Shown: piece after piece, positions 1 to 7,706 of the stretch
How the letters are laid out: each line of letters begins with the position of its first letter
Position numbering within the stretch: position 1 is the stretch's first letter
Source: Prevotella sp.
GTDB taxonomy: Bacteria > Bacteroidota > Bacteroidia > Bacteroidales > Muribaculaceae
Length of the DNA stretch: 64,000 nucleotides
Direction: 5' to 3'
Assembly (NCBI GenBank): GCA_023662865.1
Contig: JAMPIK010000002.1
Span: 124,001-188,000 of the forward strand
Notes under the pieces: model-generated
What the model was told of the DNA's origin: nothing
Databases searched by the model: none
Seen by the model: only the letters and a program-made list of their open reading frames with translations
Program-made: the position numbers and the translations under genes

Positions 1-1024
1 TAAAGATTACCTTCTGCCCCAAACGGCGTGAGTGGGTCTTCATTACGCGCCGCACTGTGTCCAGTTGCAGATTTAGCATATCCGAATTGCTCATTCCGGC
101 GGTGGTGTCAACCAATTCATTTATATGCAAATCCACCTCAATCGGCGGGAGAAGTTTGTTGGGATTGTCTGCCGGAGAAGCATTTCTGTGTCTGTCGCGC
201 CCTTTACGTGTTTGTTTCCCGAACTTTGCTTCAAGAGCTTTTGCATCGGCAGCCGAGGGTGCACCCCCCATAGCTTGCTTGAGTGCGGCGGGATCCGGTT
301 TTGGTGTCTCAGTCGGCACATCGTTGAGAATGAGCGGCACCTCAAGCACCGGGGTGTCGAAATAGACACCGGTGCGGAAGCAATGCAATTTATAGAACTT
401 TTTGAGATCAAGGCGTTTTCGACAATCAACAGCCGGTTTGAGAGTGAAAGCCTTTTCGCGCTTGAAAGCGAAGGTCTGCAAAGCCACATGCTCAAACCCC
501 GGAAGTTCGCTGTGCGTAAATGTGGCGAGGTCTACCACCATGTTGGGTTCCACCGTTCCTTCATATCGCACAGACCATTGCTTCCCGTCGGAGCTTGTCA
601 AGAATATGAACGAAAGATAATAGTTGGAGTCATTTACAAGAGCCGCTGCAAACTGTGTATTGGATAACTGTTTGATATTCATAGGTTCAAATGCCAAAAC
701 CAAATTCAGCTTTTCGCCGTGAGCAGTCTCCTCCACCGGTAGCGGCTTGGGCGGCTCCGGTTTTACTTCCTTGGTGAGTTCCGTCTGCTTGCGCGTCTGC
801 GCATCGCGAGCCTTCACCGCATCAACGGCCTTTTGGTCAAACAAGAGCTTTGCAGTCGATTTCGGGTTCTCATGTCCTTGCGGCAGTACAACCACCAGCT
901 CATTCAGAAGCACCGGAGTCTCGAAGCCGTCTTCGTCTACATAAGCCATACGCCCCTCAATACGTGTTATTTTGCCGCCGCCCACGGCATTAAGATAACG
1001 GACGGTATCTCCAACTTTTGCCAT
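1..1024 (-). CDS. DUF2027 / Smr-like domain protein (partial, 3' end outside window)
   Basis: The minus strand is open from an ATG at 1024 to the window edge, giving 341 residues with no stop. The N-terminus (MAKVGDTVRYLNAVGGGKIT) has the small beta-barrel look of Bacteroidetes DUF2027 proteins. A Pro/Glu-rich linker follows, then a beta-rich middle domain. Near residue 298 comes IEVDLHINEL, the DLH signature that opens Smr/MutS2-type domains. Known family members join a DUF2027 part to a C-terminal Smr-like part; the role is unproven, with nucleic-acid binding or nicking suspected. The C-terminus lies to the left of the window. No consensus promoter was found directly upstream. Confidence 0.85.
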   Translation of the reverse strand, partial: MAKVGDTVRYLNAVGGGKITRIEGRMAYVDEDGFETPVLLNELVVVLPQGHENPKSTAKLLFDQKAVDAVKARDAQTRKQTELTKEVKPEPPKPLPVEETAHGEKLNLVLAFEPMNIKQLSNTQFAAALVNDSNYYLSFIFLTSSDGKQWSVRYEGTVEPNMVVDLATFTHSELPGFEHVALQTFAFKREKAFTLKPAVDCRKRLDLKKFYKLHCFRTGVYFDTPVLEVPLILNDVPTETPKPDPAALKQAMGGAPSAADAKALEAKFGKQTRKGRDRHRNASPADNPNKLLPPIEVDLHINELVDTTAGMSNSDMLNLQLDTVRRVMKTHSRRLGQKVIF

Positions 1025-1107
1025 ATCAGTATCAATACAATTTCTGCAAATTTCGGAAAAATCCCCCAAACAACCAAAAAAATAAAAACTCCCCGACAAA
1101 AATTAAT

Positions 1108-1311
1108 TTAAAATTCAGTACCTTGATTTAGGATTTGTGTCACTATTGTATTACCTGAATGTTCGAGATATTCGAAAAAGAAAAGAAAATATATCAGTAT
1201 AATGTCGATTATCAGCAAGACAACAATAATTATTTTCAATAAAAGAATGGGCTTGTTATCTAATAATTGTCTGATTTTTTTTGAGCGTTGATTAATGTTT
1301 TTATCCGGCAT
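1108..1311 (-). CDS. small single-pass membrane protein, hypothetical
   Basis: An ATG at 1311 opens 67 codons (an in-frame TTG at 1332 would add seven). The protein starts with a basic stretch, MPDKNINQRSKKIRQLL, followed by one long hydrophobic segment of about 26 residues (PILLLKIIIVVLLIIDIILIYF...). The tail is short and polar. It lies on the same strand as the DUF2027 gene, 83 bases upstream, so the two could be co-transcribed. I recognise no family. The region is AT-rich and borders decayed genes, so chance cannot be excluded. Confidence 0.4.
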   Translation of the reverse strand: MPDKNINQRSKKIRQLLDNKPILLLKIIIVVLLIIDIILIYFLFFFEYLEHSGNTIVTQILNQGTEF

Positions 1312-1318
1312 ATTATCA

Positions 1319-1441
1319 ATTACCAAGTTCAAGTTGATTTTTAATCAGATTAAAGTATTTGCCACGTTACTAAATGGGTTTCTGAAAAAGAGCAACAAAG
1401 ATTATAAGAAACATGTCACAATATCGCTGAAACAATATTAA
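1319..1441 (+). pseudogene. C-terminal remnant of a HigB/RelE-like toxin
   Basis: The plus-strand frame ending at TAA 1439-1441 reads ...KVFATLLNGFLKKSNKDYKKH.... This resembles the C-terminal 'LLNGF-KK(T/S)-K' stretch of HigB-type (phage Gp49-like) toxins. No start codon or N-terminal toxin sequence is visible upstream, where an AT-rich unrelated reading frame begins. It lies 13 bases before the antitoxin remnant at 1455, the usual toxin-antitoxin order for this family. I read it as a truncated, non-functional toxin gene. The match is short, so the family call is moderate. Confidence 0.5.
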
Positions 1442-1454
1442 AAAAATTGGAACT

Positions 1455-1764
1455 ATGAGAAAGTTGGATTCCAAAAAATCAGCTATGCTTTCATCTGTAA
1501 ATGATAATCTTGACACGCGTTACGGACAGCATGGCACTCCCGAGCAAGAGAAGTTTTGATGAGGATTCTCTTGCTTGGTTCTACGGCAACATGCTACGCG
1601 AGCGGCGCAAAGAATTAAATATAACTTAAAAGCAAGTGGCAGAGCGGCTTGGCCGCGAACAGAGCTATATAGCACGTGTTGAAACGGGGAAAGCTGATAT
1701 ACAACTTTCAAGTTTCTTCCGTATTGCGGTAATACTTGGCATTCAATTCGTGCCGATGTTTATG
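1455..1764 (+). pseudogene. XRE-family (HigA-like) antitoxin, broken by a frameshift and a stop codon
   Basis: From ATG 1455 the frame reads MRKLDSKKSAMLSS...GQHGTPEQEKF, then meets TGA. Shifting by one base in the run of four T at 1554-1557 restores DEDSLAWFYGNMLRERRKELNIT. An in-frame TAA follows where the family usually has Gln (T-Q-K/E-Q/E-L/V-A). After the stop come KQVAERLGREQSYIARVETG and a tail to about 1761. The helix-turn-helix is a typical XRE type with R-x-E-x-G recognition. Two independent lesions in one short gene make a single sequencing error an unlikely explanation. With the toxin remnant upstream, this is a dead TA module. Confidence 0.75.
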
Positions 1765-1795
1765 GGGGGCGGTGCCTTAGTGGGGAAACCAAAAA

Positions 1796-1960
1796 GCGCC
1801 GGAGGCCGCAGCCGCCGACGCTTTAAGGTTCATGACGCAAAGACTTGCTTTATTACAATCTTTACAACCTGAAGGTGCACCACGAAGTGCGCCTTATGTT
1901 TTTAGAACACCGCAGGGATTAAAAGGTTTAATCCGAATTGTGATGTTTAACATTTTTTAA
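1796..1960 (+). other. protein-like open stretch, unassigned
   Basis: After the antitoxin remnant, a different plus-strand frame is open from about 1796 to TAA 1958-1960. It reads APEAAAADALRF, then MTQRLALLQSLQPEG and a further 25 or so residues to ...RIVMFNIF. Composition is protein-like but no family is recognised. It could be the tail of the decayed TA gene after another frame change, part of an unrelated dead gene, or chance. Confidence 0.2.
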
Positions 1961-1963
1961 CTT

Positions 1964-3457
1964 TTATACAAACTTGCTGTAGTCTGCTTGGAGCATGTCG
2001 CCCGTTTCCTCGAATGCTTCGTGAAGGGCGAATGCCGCTTTGAGGGTGTGGGGGGTGTGGCCGCCTTTGCTGAGCTTGAGGTAGTCCCACATGAGTTCTT
2101 TGTACATGGGGTGTACGCAGTTCTCAATGATTGTTTCGGCACGCTGTATGGGATTCTTGCCGCGCAGGTCGGCAACGCCTTGCTCTGTTACGAGAATCTT
2201 GACAGAGTGTTCGGAGTGGTCGATATGGCTGGCCATAGGCACGATAGCTGAAATCTTGCCGCCTTTCTGGATTGAGGGGCATGAGAAGATACTGAGGTAT
2301 GCGTTGCGAGAGAAGTCGGCTGAACCGCCGATACCGTTCATCATCTTGGTGCCGCAAACGTGAGTTGAGTTTACGTTACCGAAGATGTCGGCTTCAAGGG
2401 CGGTGTTCATGGCGATAAGGCCGAGTCGGCGTACGATTTCGGGGTGGTTTGAGATTTCGCCGGGACGCATGAGGATTTTGTCGCGGAAGAAGTCGATGTT
2501 GTCCATGAAGTGCATCATGGCATCGTCTGAGAATGTGAGTGCGCAAGTTGAAGCGAACTTACATTTACCTTCTTCCATGAGGTGCATCACAGCGTCTTGT
2601 ATTACCTCAGTGTACATCTCGAAGCGAGGAATTTCGGGGTTCTCGCCCAGACCGTAAAGCACAGCGTTTGCCACATTGCCCACACCGCTCTGAATGGGGA
2701 GGAACTCTTTGGGCATCTTGCCTTCGCGCAGCTGGCTTGCGAGGAAGTGGCATACGTTGTCACCGATTTTCTGTGTAACCTCGTCAGCGGCGGTGAAAGC
2801 GTGAATGCTCTCTGATGCGTTTGAGGGAACCACACCTATAATCTTTGCGGGGTCAATCTTGAGTACGGTAGAACCGATGCGGTCTGACGGGCGATAGATC
2901 GGAATTTCTCTGCGGTGAGGGGGATCCAGGGGGATATAGTTGTCGTGGAAACCGCGGAAAGAGGTTTTATAGTAAGAGCTGTATTCAATGATTACCTTTT
3001 TCGCCAAGCGAGCGATAGTGGGAGTCATACCCAAACCGGCACCGAGGATAACTTCGCCGTTGGGACTCATTTCAGTAGCCTCGATTATGGCAACATCAAT
3101 ATCGCCGTAGAAGCCATAGCGCATGTCCTGAGAGAGGTGAGAAAGGTGTGCATCAACGTAATAGATTTCACCTTTGTTGATTGCATTACGCGCATCTTTG
3201 TGGCCCTGATATGGAATACGCAGGTTTACGGCGTTTGCGCGAGCGAGCTCGCCGTCGACATGATCGTTTGTGCTGGCACCGGTGTATAGGTTAATTTTGA
3301 ACGGTTCGCCTTTTTCATGGAGTTCTTTGGCTCTTTTGGCCAAAGCTACGGTTACAACTTTGGGTGTACCCGAGGCTGTAAAGCCGGAAAAACCCACATT
3401 GTCGCCATTTTTAATGTAGCTGGCAGCCTCTTCAGCTGTGATAAATGGGATACTCAT
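1964..3457 (-). CDS. acetyl-CoA hydrolase/transferase family protein (CoA transferase)
   Basis: A 497-residue protein from ATG 3457 (MSIPFITAEEAASYIKNGDNVGFSGF). It matches the class of acetyl-CoA hydrolases and succinyl/acetate CoA-transferases throughout: GFTASGTPK near the start, EATEMSPNGEVILGAGLGMTP in the middle, then GIGGSADFSRNA and VTEQGVADLRG near the end. Family members move CoA between acyl-CoAs and acids through a glutamyl-CoA intermediate. In Bacteroidales the role fits succinate/acetate/propionate fermentation, though the exact substrate cannot be read here. An in-frame upstream start 12 codons earlier would run through the promoter -7 element, so 3457 is preferred. It is divergent from miaB. 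Confidence 0.93.
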   Translation of the reverse strand: MSIPFITAEEAASYIKNGDNVGFSGFTASGTPKVVTVALAKRAKELHEKGEPFKINLYTGASTNDHVDGELARANAVNLRIPYQGHKDARNAINKGEIYYVDAHLSHLSQDMRYGFYGDIDVAIIEATEMSPNGEVILGAGLGMTPTIARLAKKVIIEYSSYYKTSFRGFHDNYIPLDPPHRREIPIYRPSDRIGSTVLKIDPAKIIGVVPSNASESIHAFTAADEVTQKIGDNVCHFLASQLREGKMPKEFLPIQSGVGNVANAVLYGLGENPEIPRFEMYTEVIQDAVMHLMEEGKCKFASTCALTFSDDAMMHFMDNIDFFRDKILMRPGEISNHPEIVRRLGLIAMNTALEADIFGNVNSTHVCGTKMMNGIGGSADFSRNAYLSIFSCPSIQKGGKISAIVPMASHIDHSEHSVKILVTEQGVADLRGKNPIQRAETIIENCVHPMYKELMWDYLKLSKGGHTPHTLKAAFALHEAFEETGDMLQADYSKFV

Positions 3458-3488
3458 TTGTAACGTTTTAGATTTTATGGTAATTTTG
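3457..3488 (+). promoter_or_regulatory. Bacteroidetes-type promoter for miaB
   Basis: TTTG at 3457-3460, a 20-base spacer, then TAATTTTG at 3481-3488. This is a full match to the -33/-7 consensus, 36 bases before the miaB ATG. It shares an 18-bp near-palindrome with the opposing promoter. Confidence 0.8.
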
Positions 3489-3490
3489 CA

Positions 3491-3523
3491 CAAAATTATA
3501 AATTAAATCTGAATTACACCAAA
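3491..3523 (-). promoter_or_regulatory. Bacteroidetes-type promoter for the CoA-transferase gene
   Basis: On the minus strand, TTTG at 3523-3520, a 21-base spacer, then TAATTTTG at 3498-3491. It is divergent from the miaB promoter, and the two -7 elements are separated by only two bases. Confidence 0.8.
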
Positions 3524-3524
3524 T

Positions 3525-4877
3525 ATGAGCGAAAAAAATTGCACACAAAATAAAAAAGTGCGCATTGAAACATACGGTTGCCAAATGAATGTAGCTGATA
3601 GTGAGGTGATTGCAACTGTTTTGCAACTTGCTGGATATGAGCCTACGGAAGACGACTCTCAGGCCGATGCGGTCATTCTCAACACTTGTTCCATACGCGA
3701 TAATGCCGAACAAAAAATTTTTTCGCGCCTGGCGTACTGGAATTCACAGCGACAAAAACGTTCCGGCAGACTGCTTATCGGCGTGTGCGGGTGTATGGCC
3801 GAGAGGGTGCGCGAGGAGCTTACGAGCAAGCACGGCGTGGACTTTGTAGCCGGGCCGGACGCCTATATGTCTCTGCCCGAATTGATTGCAGCCGCCGAGA
3901 ACGGACACAAGGGGGTTGATGTGGAACTGTCGCTCACACAGACATACCGCGACATTATCCCCATGCGTCTGAGCCGGGCGCGTATCAGCGGCTATATCAG
4001 CATAATGCGCGGCTGCAATAATTTTTGCTCATATTGCATAGTACCTTACACACGCGGTCGCGAACGCTCACGCGAACCCGAAAGCATTCTTTCGGAACTT
4101 GCCGACCTGCGAGCCCGCGGTTTTAAAGAGGCAATCCTTCTAGGACAGAATGTCAACTCATATAAATATATAAATGAGAAGAGCGGCGAGACTACCGACT
4201 TCCCGGCACTGTTGGCACTCGTGGCGGAAGCCGCCCCGGATATGCGCATACGCTTCACCACCTCCCACCCCAAGGATATGACAGATGCCACTCTCGAAAC
4301 TATGGCTTCGCACCCGAATATTGCCCGGCATATCCACTTGCCGGTGCAGAGCGGTTCAAACAGTGTGCTCAAACAGATGAACCGCAAATACACACGCAAA
4401 TGGTACATGGATCGCGTGGAAGCCATTCGCCGTATTATCCCGGATTGTGGCTTGACCTCCGACCTCTTCACCGGCTTCCATGGAGAGAGCGAGGAGGATT
4501 TCGAGCAGACACTCACTTTGATGCGCGAAGCCGGTTTTGATTCTTCGTTCATGTTCAAATACTCTGAACGCCCCGGCACTTACGCCTCCAAGCATTTGCC
4601 CGACAACATACCGGAAGAAGTTAAGATAGAAAGGCTTAACCGCATGATTGAGGTGCAGAACGAACTGTCACTCAAAAGCAACAAGGCCGACATAGGCAAG
4701 GAGTTTGAAGTGCTGATTGAGGGCCGCAGCAAGCGCAGCGCCGAGGACCTGTATGGACGCACCTCTCAAAACAAGGTATGCGTATTTCCGGCAAAAGGAC
4801 ATCACCCCGGCGAATTTGTCAGAGTAAAGGTGAAAGACGCCACTTCCGCCACCCTGTTGTCAGAACTCGTGGAATAA
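3525..4877 (+). CDS. miaB: tRNA-2-methylthio-N6-dimethylallyladenosine synthase MiaB
   Basis: A 450-residue radical-SAM methylthiotransferase. It adds the 2-methylthio group to i6A37 of tRNAs that read UNN codons. The N-terminal UPF0004 domain carries the cluster cysteines in YGCQMN, NTCSIRDNA and CGCMAER. The radical-SAM motif is CNNFCSYCIVPYTRGRE near residue 165. A TRAM RNA-binding domain closes the protein (EFEVLIEGRSKRS...GRTSQNK...GEFVRVKV). Full length. It has its own consensus promoter and a short leader. No downstream partner lies on the same strand within 390 bases. Confidence 0.97.
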   Translation: MSEKNCTQNKKVRIETYGCQMNVADSEVIATVLQLAGYEPTEDDSQADAVILNTCSIRDNAEQKIFSRLAYWNSQRQKRSGRLLIGVCGCMAERVREELTSKHGVDFVAGPDAYMSLPELIAAAENGHKGVDVELSLTQTYRDIIPMRLSRARISGYISIMRGCNNFCSYCIVPYTRGRERSREPESILSELADLRARGFKEAILLGQNVNSYKYINEKSGETTDFPALLALVAEAAPDMRIRFTTSHPKDMTDATLETMASHPNIARHIHLPVQSGSNSVLKQMNRKYTRKWYMDRVEAIRRIIPDCGLTSDLFTGFHGESEEDFEQTLTLMREAGFDSSFMFKYSERPGTYASKHLPDNIPEEVKIERLNRMIEVQNELSLKSNKADIGKEFEVLIEGRSKRSAEDLYGRTSQNKVCVFPAKGHHPGEFVRVKVKDATSATLLSELVE

Positions 4878-4916
4878 AGAAGATTCCACATCGAAGTGCA
4901 ACGACGGAGGTGGAAT
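4869..4916 (+). terminator. competing hairpins at the miaB 3' end
   Basis: GTGGAAT (4869-4875, overlapping the stop codon), ATTCCAC (4883-4889) and GTGGAAT (4910-4916) can pair in two mutually exclusive ways. There is no strong T-run after either hairpin, so terminator function is only possible. Confidence 0.3.
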
Positions 4917-5223
4917 TTGATTGTAACCCGAGTTCGGGATACCCGTAAGAATTGTAATTTAACGTGGTTTTTGGATTAATGGTAATGCGCTACAAAGATA
5001 ATATCTATGCAAAGAACCATACTCAAACAAATCCAAAATGGAATTCTTCCATCCCTACACAAAACTCAAGAACCTAGGACGAGTCAGGATTAGCAATTAC
5101 GAATTTTTCGTGCGTTCCTGCAATTCAACAACTTATTACAACTTGCATTTGATGTACCCTATCTGCGAATAAGACAATATTCACGTTTTTTAACATTTAT
5201 GTGCATAAGACCGGCACACCACG
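4917..5223. other. intergenic, no gene seen
   Basis: About 300 bases between miaB and the inverted repeat at 5224. I see no convincing ORF, RNA fold or repeat here. The composition is AT-rich towards the right. Confidence 0.5.
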
Positions 5224-5255
5224 AGGGTTAACTTTGCATCGTGAATGTTAACCCT
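5224..5255 (+). promoter_or_regulatory. inverted repeat overlapping a -7 promoter element
   Basis: AGGGTTAAC (5224-5232) and GTTAACCCT (5247-5255) form a perfect 9-bp inverted repeat. Its left arm overlaps TAACTTTG (5229-5236), a good -7 element. No clear TTTG lies 19-21 bases upstream. The layout suits an operator controlling the small gene at 5271, or a hairpin at the 5' end of its mRNA. Confidence 0.5.
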
Positions 5256-5270
5256 TTAAATTTTTAAGCA

Positions 5271-5363
5271 ATGAAACAACGTATTCCCCTCGGCCTCTTC
5301 CTCATTTATTTCCTCGGTATCAGCCTCGTTCTCCTTAACCTCAAGAATTATCTGTTCAACTGA
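5271..5363 (+). CDS. 30-residue membrane micro-protein
   Basis: ATG 5271 to TGA 5361-5363 encodes 30 residues. A basic start (MKQR) is followed by one hydrophobic helix (IPLGLFLIYFLGISLVLLNL) and a short tail, KNYLFN. Support for a real gene: a -7 element and an inverted repeat sit immediately upstream at normal distance, and the helix is clean and of membrane-spanning length. No family is recognised. It converges on nadK, with its stop 28 bases from the nadK stop. Function is unknown; small single-helix proteins often sit beside larger membrane partners, but none is adjacent here. Confidence 0.5.
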   Translation: MKQRIPLGLFLIYFLGISLVLLNLKNYLFN

Positions 5364-5390
5364 TTTTTATGCTGTTAATCGGGCGGTGAT

Positions 5391-6254
5391 TCAGATTGGT
5401 TTGGATCCCCAGAGGAGTTTGTCGCGGAGCGCTCCGGCGAAACCACCTTGGTTGCGGCATACGAGGTAAAGCGGAAAGGGTGCCTTGAAGATATCCACTT
5501 GTGTGCCGACCGGCAAGCTGACAGATGCACCGTCTATACTCAATAGGAAGGACTCCGCCCTGCCCTCGGTGCAGGTGCTGATGCAGCACTCATCGCTCAC
5601 CACCAAGGGCCTCATTGTCAGGGTGTGCGGTGCTACGGGATTAAGCACAAGACCCGGCACTGTGGGCTGCAAAATTGGTCCTCCGGCACTCAGGTTATAA
5701 GCCGTGGAGCCGGAAGGGGTGGCAATGACGAGTCCGTCGGCCACATAGTCCGTGAGGTATTCACCGTCAACGAGTGTGCGTACACTGATCATCGAGCCGG
5801 TGCTGTCTTTGAGAAGCGAGATGTCGTTGAGTGCGTAGGGCCACACGTCTTTTGGAATAGCGTCGCTTTTCACCTGCAACATAGTGCGACATTCCACCTC
5901 AAAGTCGTCTCTGACAAGCGAGTGTACCAATTCCGTAATGTCGGAGCCGTGCCATGCGGTAAGAAAGCCCAAATGCCCGGTGTTTACTCCGGCAATCGGT
6001 ATTTGCGCCAAGGCTCCCCACCGGGCGGCTTTCAGCAGAGTGCCGTCGCCGCCGGCGCTGATAATCATGCGCGAGTCTTGCGCCGGTGTCTGCGTGGATA
6101 CACACCCTCGCAAGTCAACGCCGTGAGCTTTAAGCCAGTCGTAAAACTCCGCTTCTATTTCCACGCTGATGTCGGCCTCGGCAAGCAGACTAATCAGGTT
6201 TGCCAGAGTGTTAAGCGCGGGCACTTGCCATGTATTGCCGTATAACGATACCAT
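5391..6254 (-). CDS. nadK: NAD kinase
   Basis: A 287-residue ATP-NAD kinase that phosphorylates NAD to NADP in the cytoplasm. The diagnostic ISAGGDGTLLKAARW (GGDG) is near residue 67, followed by GVNTGHLGFLT. In the C-terminal half come VADGLVIATPSGSTAYNLSAGGPI and an LSIDGASV strand. Length is normal. It starts 10 bases after the stop of the CBS/ACT-like gene, so the pair is probably co-transcribed leftward. This neighbourhood is recurrent in Bacteroidales. Confidence 0.95.
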   Translation of the reverse strand: MVSLYGNTWQVPALNTLANLISLLAEADISVEIEAEFYDWLKAHGVDLRGCVSTQTPAQDSRMIISAGGDGTLLKAARWGALAQIPIAGVNTGHLGFLTAWHGSDITELVHSLVRDDFEVECRTMLQVKSDAIPKDVWPYALNDISLLKDSTGSMISVRTLVDGEYLTDYVADGLVIATPSGSTAYNLSAGGPILQPTVPGLVLNPVAPHTLTMRPLVVSDECCISTCTEGRAESFLLSIDGASVSLPVGTQVDIFKAPFPLYLVCRNQGGFAGALRDKLLWGSKPI

Positions 6255-6264
6255 TCCTAAAATT

Positions 6265-6762
6265 CTATATGTTAAGGTAATGTTGCAATTCTTCCCAACG
6301 TTCGCGACTCATTTCGGCGTCGGCATATTCCGCACCGGTGGCGTTGGTTACGGTAAATCCGTGCCTTTCGAGCGAGCGCACGGCCTGCGAGGGGTCGCTG
6401 CGGTTTATGCGCAGATAAACGTTAAGCATACCGGCGTCTGCCGGATATGCGAGCAGCGAGAGTACCGGCGCATCGGCATCTTCGGCGGCCAATGTGAGTG
6501 CGGAGGCTGAATATGAATTTGCCGGGCAGGTAATCTCAATTTCGGAGCACTCATCATTGTAAGGCAACATATGCCCGAGAGCTTGCAGCATCTGCCAATC
6601 AGTGAGCGTATGTGTCTGCAAGTCATCGCTTACGGACACGGAGGCAGACTGCTCGTTCACCATCGCGGCAAGCACTTGCGACATTGATGCCGATACGGGC
6701 AATCCGGGTTTTCCAAACCCTTTGGCCTCTCGCGGATATGTCAATATATCAGATACATTCAT
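6265..6762 (-). CDS. degenerate CBS/ACT-like protein upstream of nadK
   Basis: 165 residues from ATG 6762 (MNVSDILTYPREAKGF); an in-frame ATG five codons earlier is possible. Bacteroidales commonly carry a CBS-domain protein with a C-terminal ACT-like part at this position beside nadK. The C-terminal pattern here (LNVYLRINRSDPSQAVRSLERHGFTVTNATG...ERWEELQHYLNI) fits that ACT-like end. The N-terminal part keeps a VSDxL-like start and a spaced repeat structure but is poorly conserved and shorter than usual. A ligand-sensing role next to NADP synthesis is inference. Confidence 0.65.
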   Translation of the reverse strand: MNVSDILTYPREAKGFGKPGLPVSASMSQVLAAMVNEQSASVSVSDDLQTHTLTDWQMLQALGHMLPYNDECSEIEITCPANSYSASALTLAAEDADAPVLSLLAYPADAGMLNVYLRINRSDPSQAVRSLERHGFTVTNATGAEYADAEMSRERWEELQHYLNI

Positions 6763-6970
6763 GTTTATATAACGCAAAAAATGCGCGGAATGGCGTCTGT
6801 TTCATTTTTTTTGACTATTTTTGCACTGCCGATAATGAGTCTGTGTGCAAATATCCAACGCATATCAAGGCTCAAAGTTACAAATTTTATGCCAAATCGT
6901 GCTGATATTCAAGTAAAAAAATATCAAGCGGTCGGGCAGATTAACATCTAAGTATTATAAACAACTTGTA

Positions 6971-7693
6971 ATGACCAAGTTAAGTGTAAATATAAATAAA
7001 ATTGCCACACTTCGCAATGCTCGTGGCGAGAACAATCCGGATGTACAGAAGTTTGCCATAGACTGCGAGAGCTTCGGTGCGCAGGGTATCACCGTACACC
7101 CGCGCCCGGACGAGCGACACATACGCCGCGATGACGTCTATAAACTGCGCCCCATAATCAAGACAGAGTTCAACATCGAGGGCTACCCCTCGTCCGAATT
7201 CATGGATTTGGTGCTTTCGGTACACCCGGAGCAGGTTACTCTCGTGCCGGACAAACCGGGAGTGCTCACCTCTTCCGCCGGGTGGAACGTGATTGAGAAC
7301 TTCGACTTCCTCGCCGGGATTATAGACGAATTGCGTCAGGCCGGTATTCGTTCATCGATTTTCGTAAGCCCCGATGAAGAGACAATACGCGCCGCCGCAA
7401 AAGCGGGAGCGGACAGAGTGGAACTGTACACCAAGGCCTACGCCGACAATTATGCTCAAAACCGGGAGCCGGCCATTGCCCCGTATATCAAAGCATCGGA
7501 AGTGGCTCACAGTGTAGGGCTCGGAGTGAACGCCGGCCACGACCTAAGCCTTGAAAACCTCGCTTATTTTCATGAGCAAATTCCGTATCTCAACGAAGTG
7601 TCGATAGGTCATGCCTTGATATGCGATGCTCTGTATCTGGGCATTGAAACCACAATCAAGAAATATCGCGAATGTCTCATCCCCAATAAATAA
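6971..7693 (+). CDS. pdxJ: pyridoxine 5'-phosphate synthase
   Basis: 240 residues, a TIM-barrel enzyme that condenses 1-deoxyxylulose 5-phosphate with 3-amino-2-oxopropyl phosphate to give pyridoxine 5'-phosphate. Recognised by the N-terminal [34 protein letters not shown] near residue 40, [23 protein letters not shown] and [15 protein letters not shown] near residue 180. Full length. It is the first gene of the plus-strand cluster that continues into exbB 13 bases later. A -7-like TATTTTTG lies at 6816-6823, well upstream. Confidence 0.96.
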   Translation: MTKLSVNINKIATLRNARGENNPDVQKFAIDCESFGAQGITVHPRPDERHIRRDDVYKLRPIIKTEFNIEGYPSSEFMDLVLSVHPEQVTLVPDKPGVLTSSAGWNVIENFDFLAGIIDELRQAGIRSSIFVSPDEETIRAAAKAGADRVELYTKAYADNYAQNREPAIAPYIKASEVAHSVGLGVNAGHDLSLENLAYFHEQIPYLNEVSIGHALICDALYLGIETTIKKYRECLIPNK

Positions 7694-7706
7694 ACTGAAA
7701 CACACA

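Noticed and set aside
1636..1872. Stand-alone 78-codon gene starting within the HTH region
   Set aside because: It begins in the middle of the helix-turn-helix; the upstream frames complete the known antitoxin, so it is part of the pseudogene.
5625..6245. 206-codon plus-strand frame opposite nadK
   Set aside because: nadK is unambiguous on the minus strand; the antisense protein looks random.
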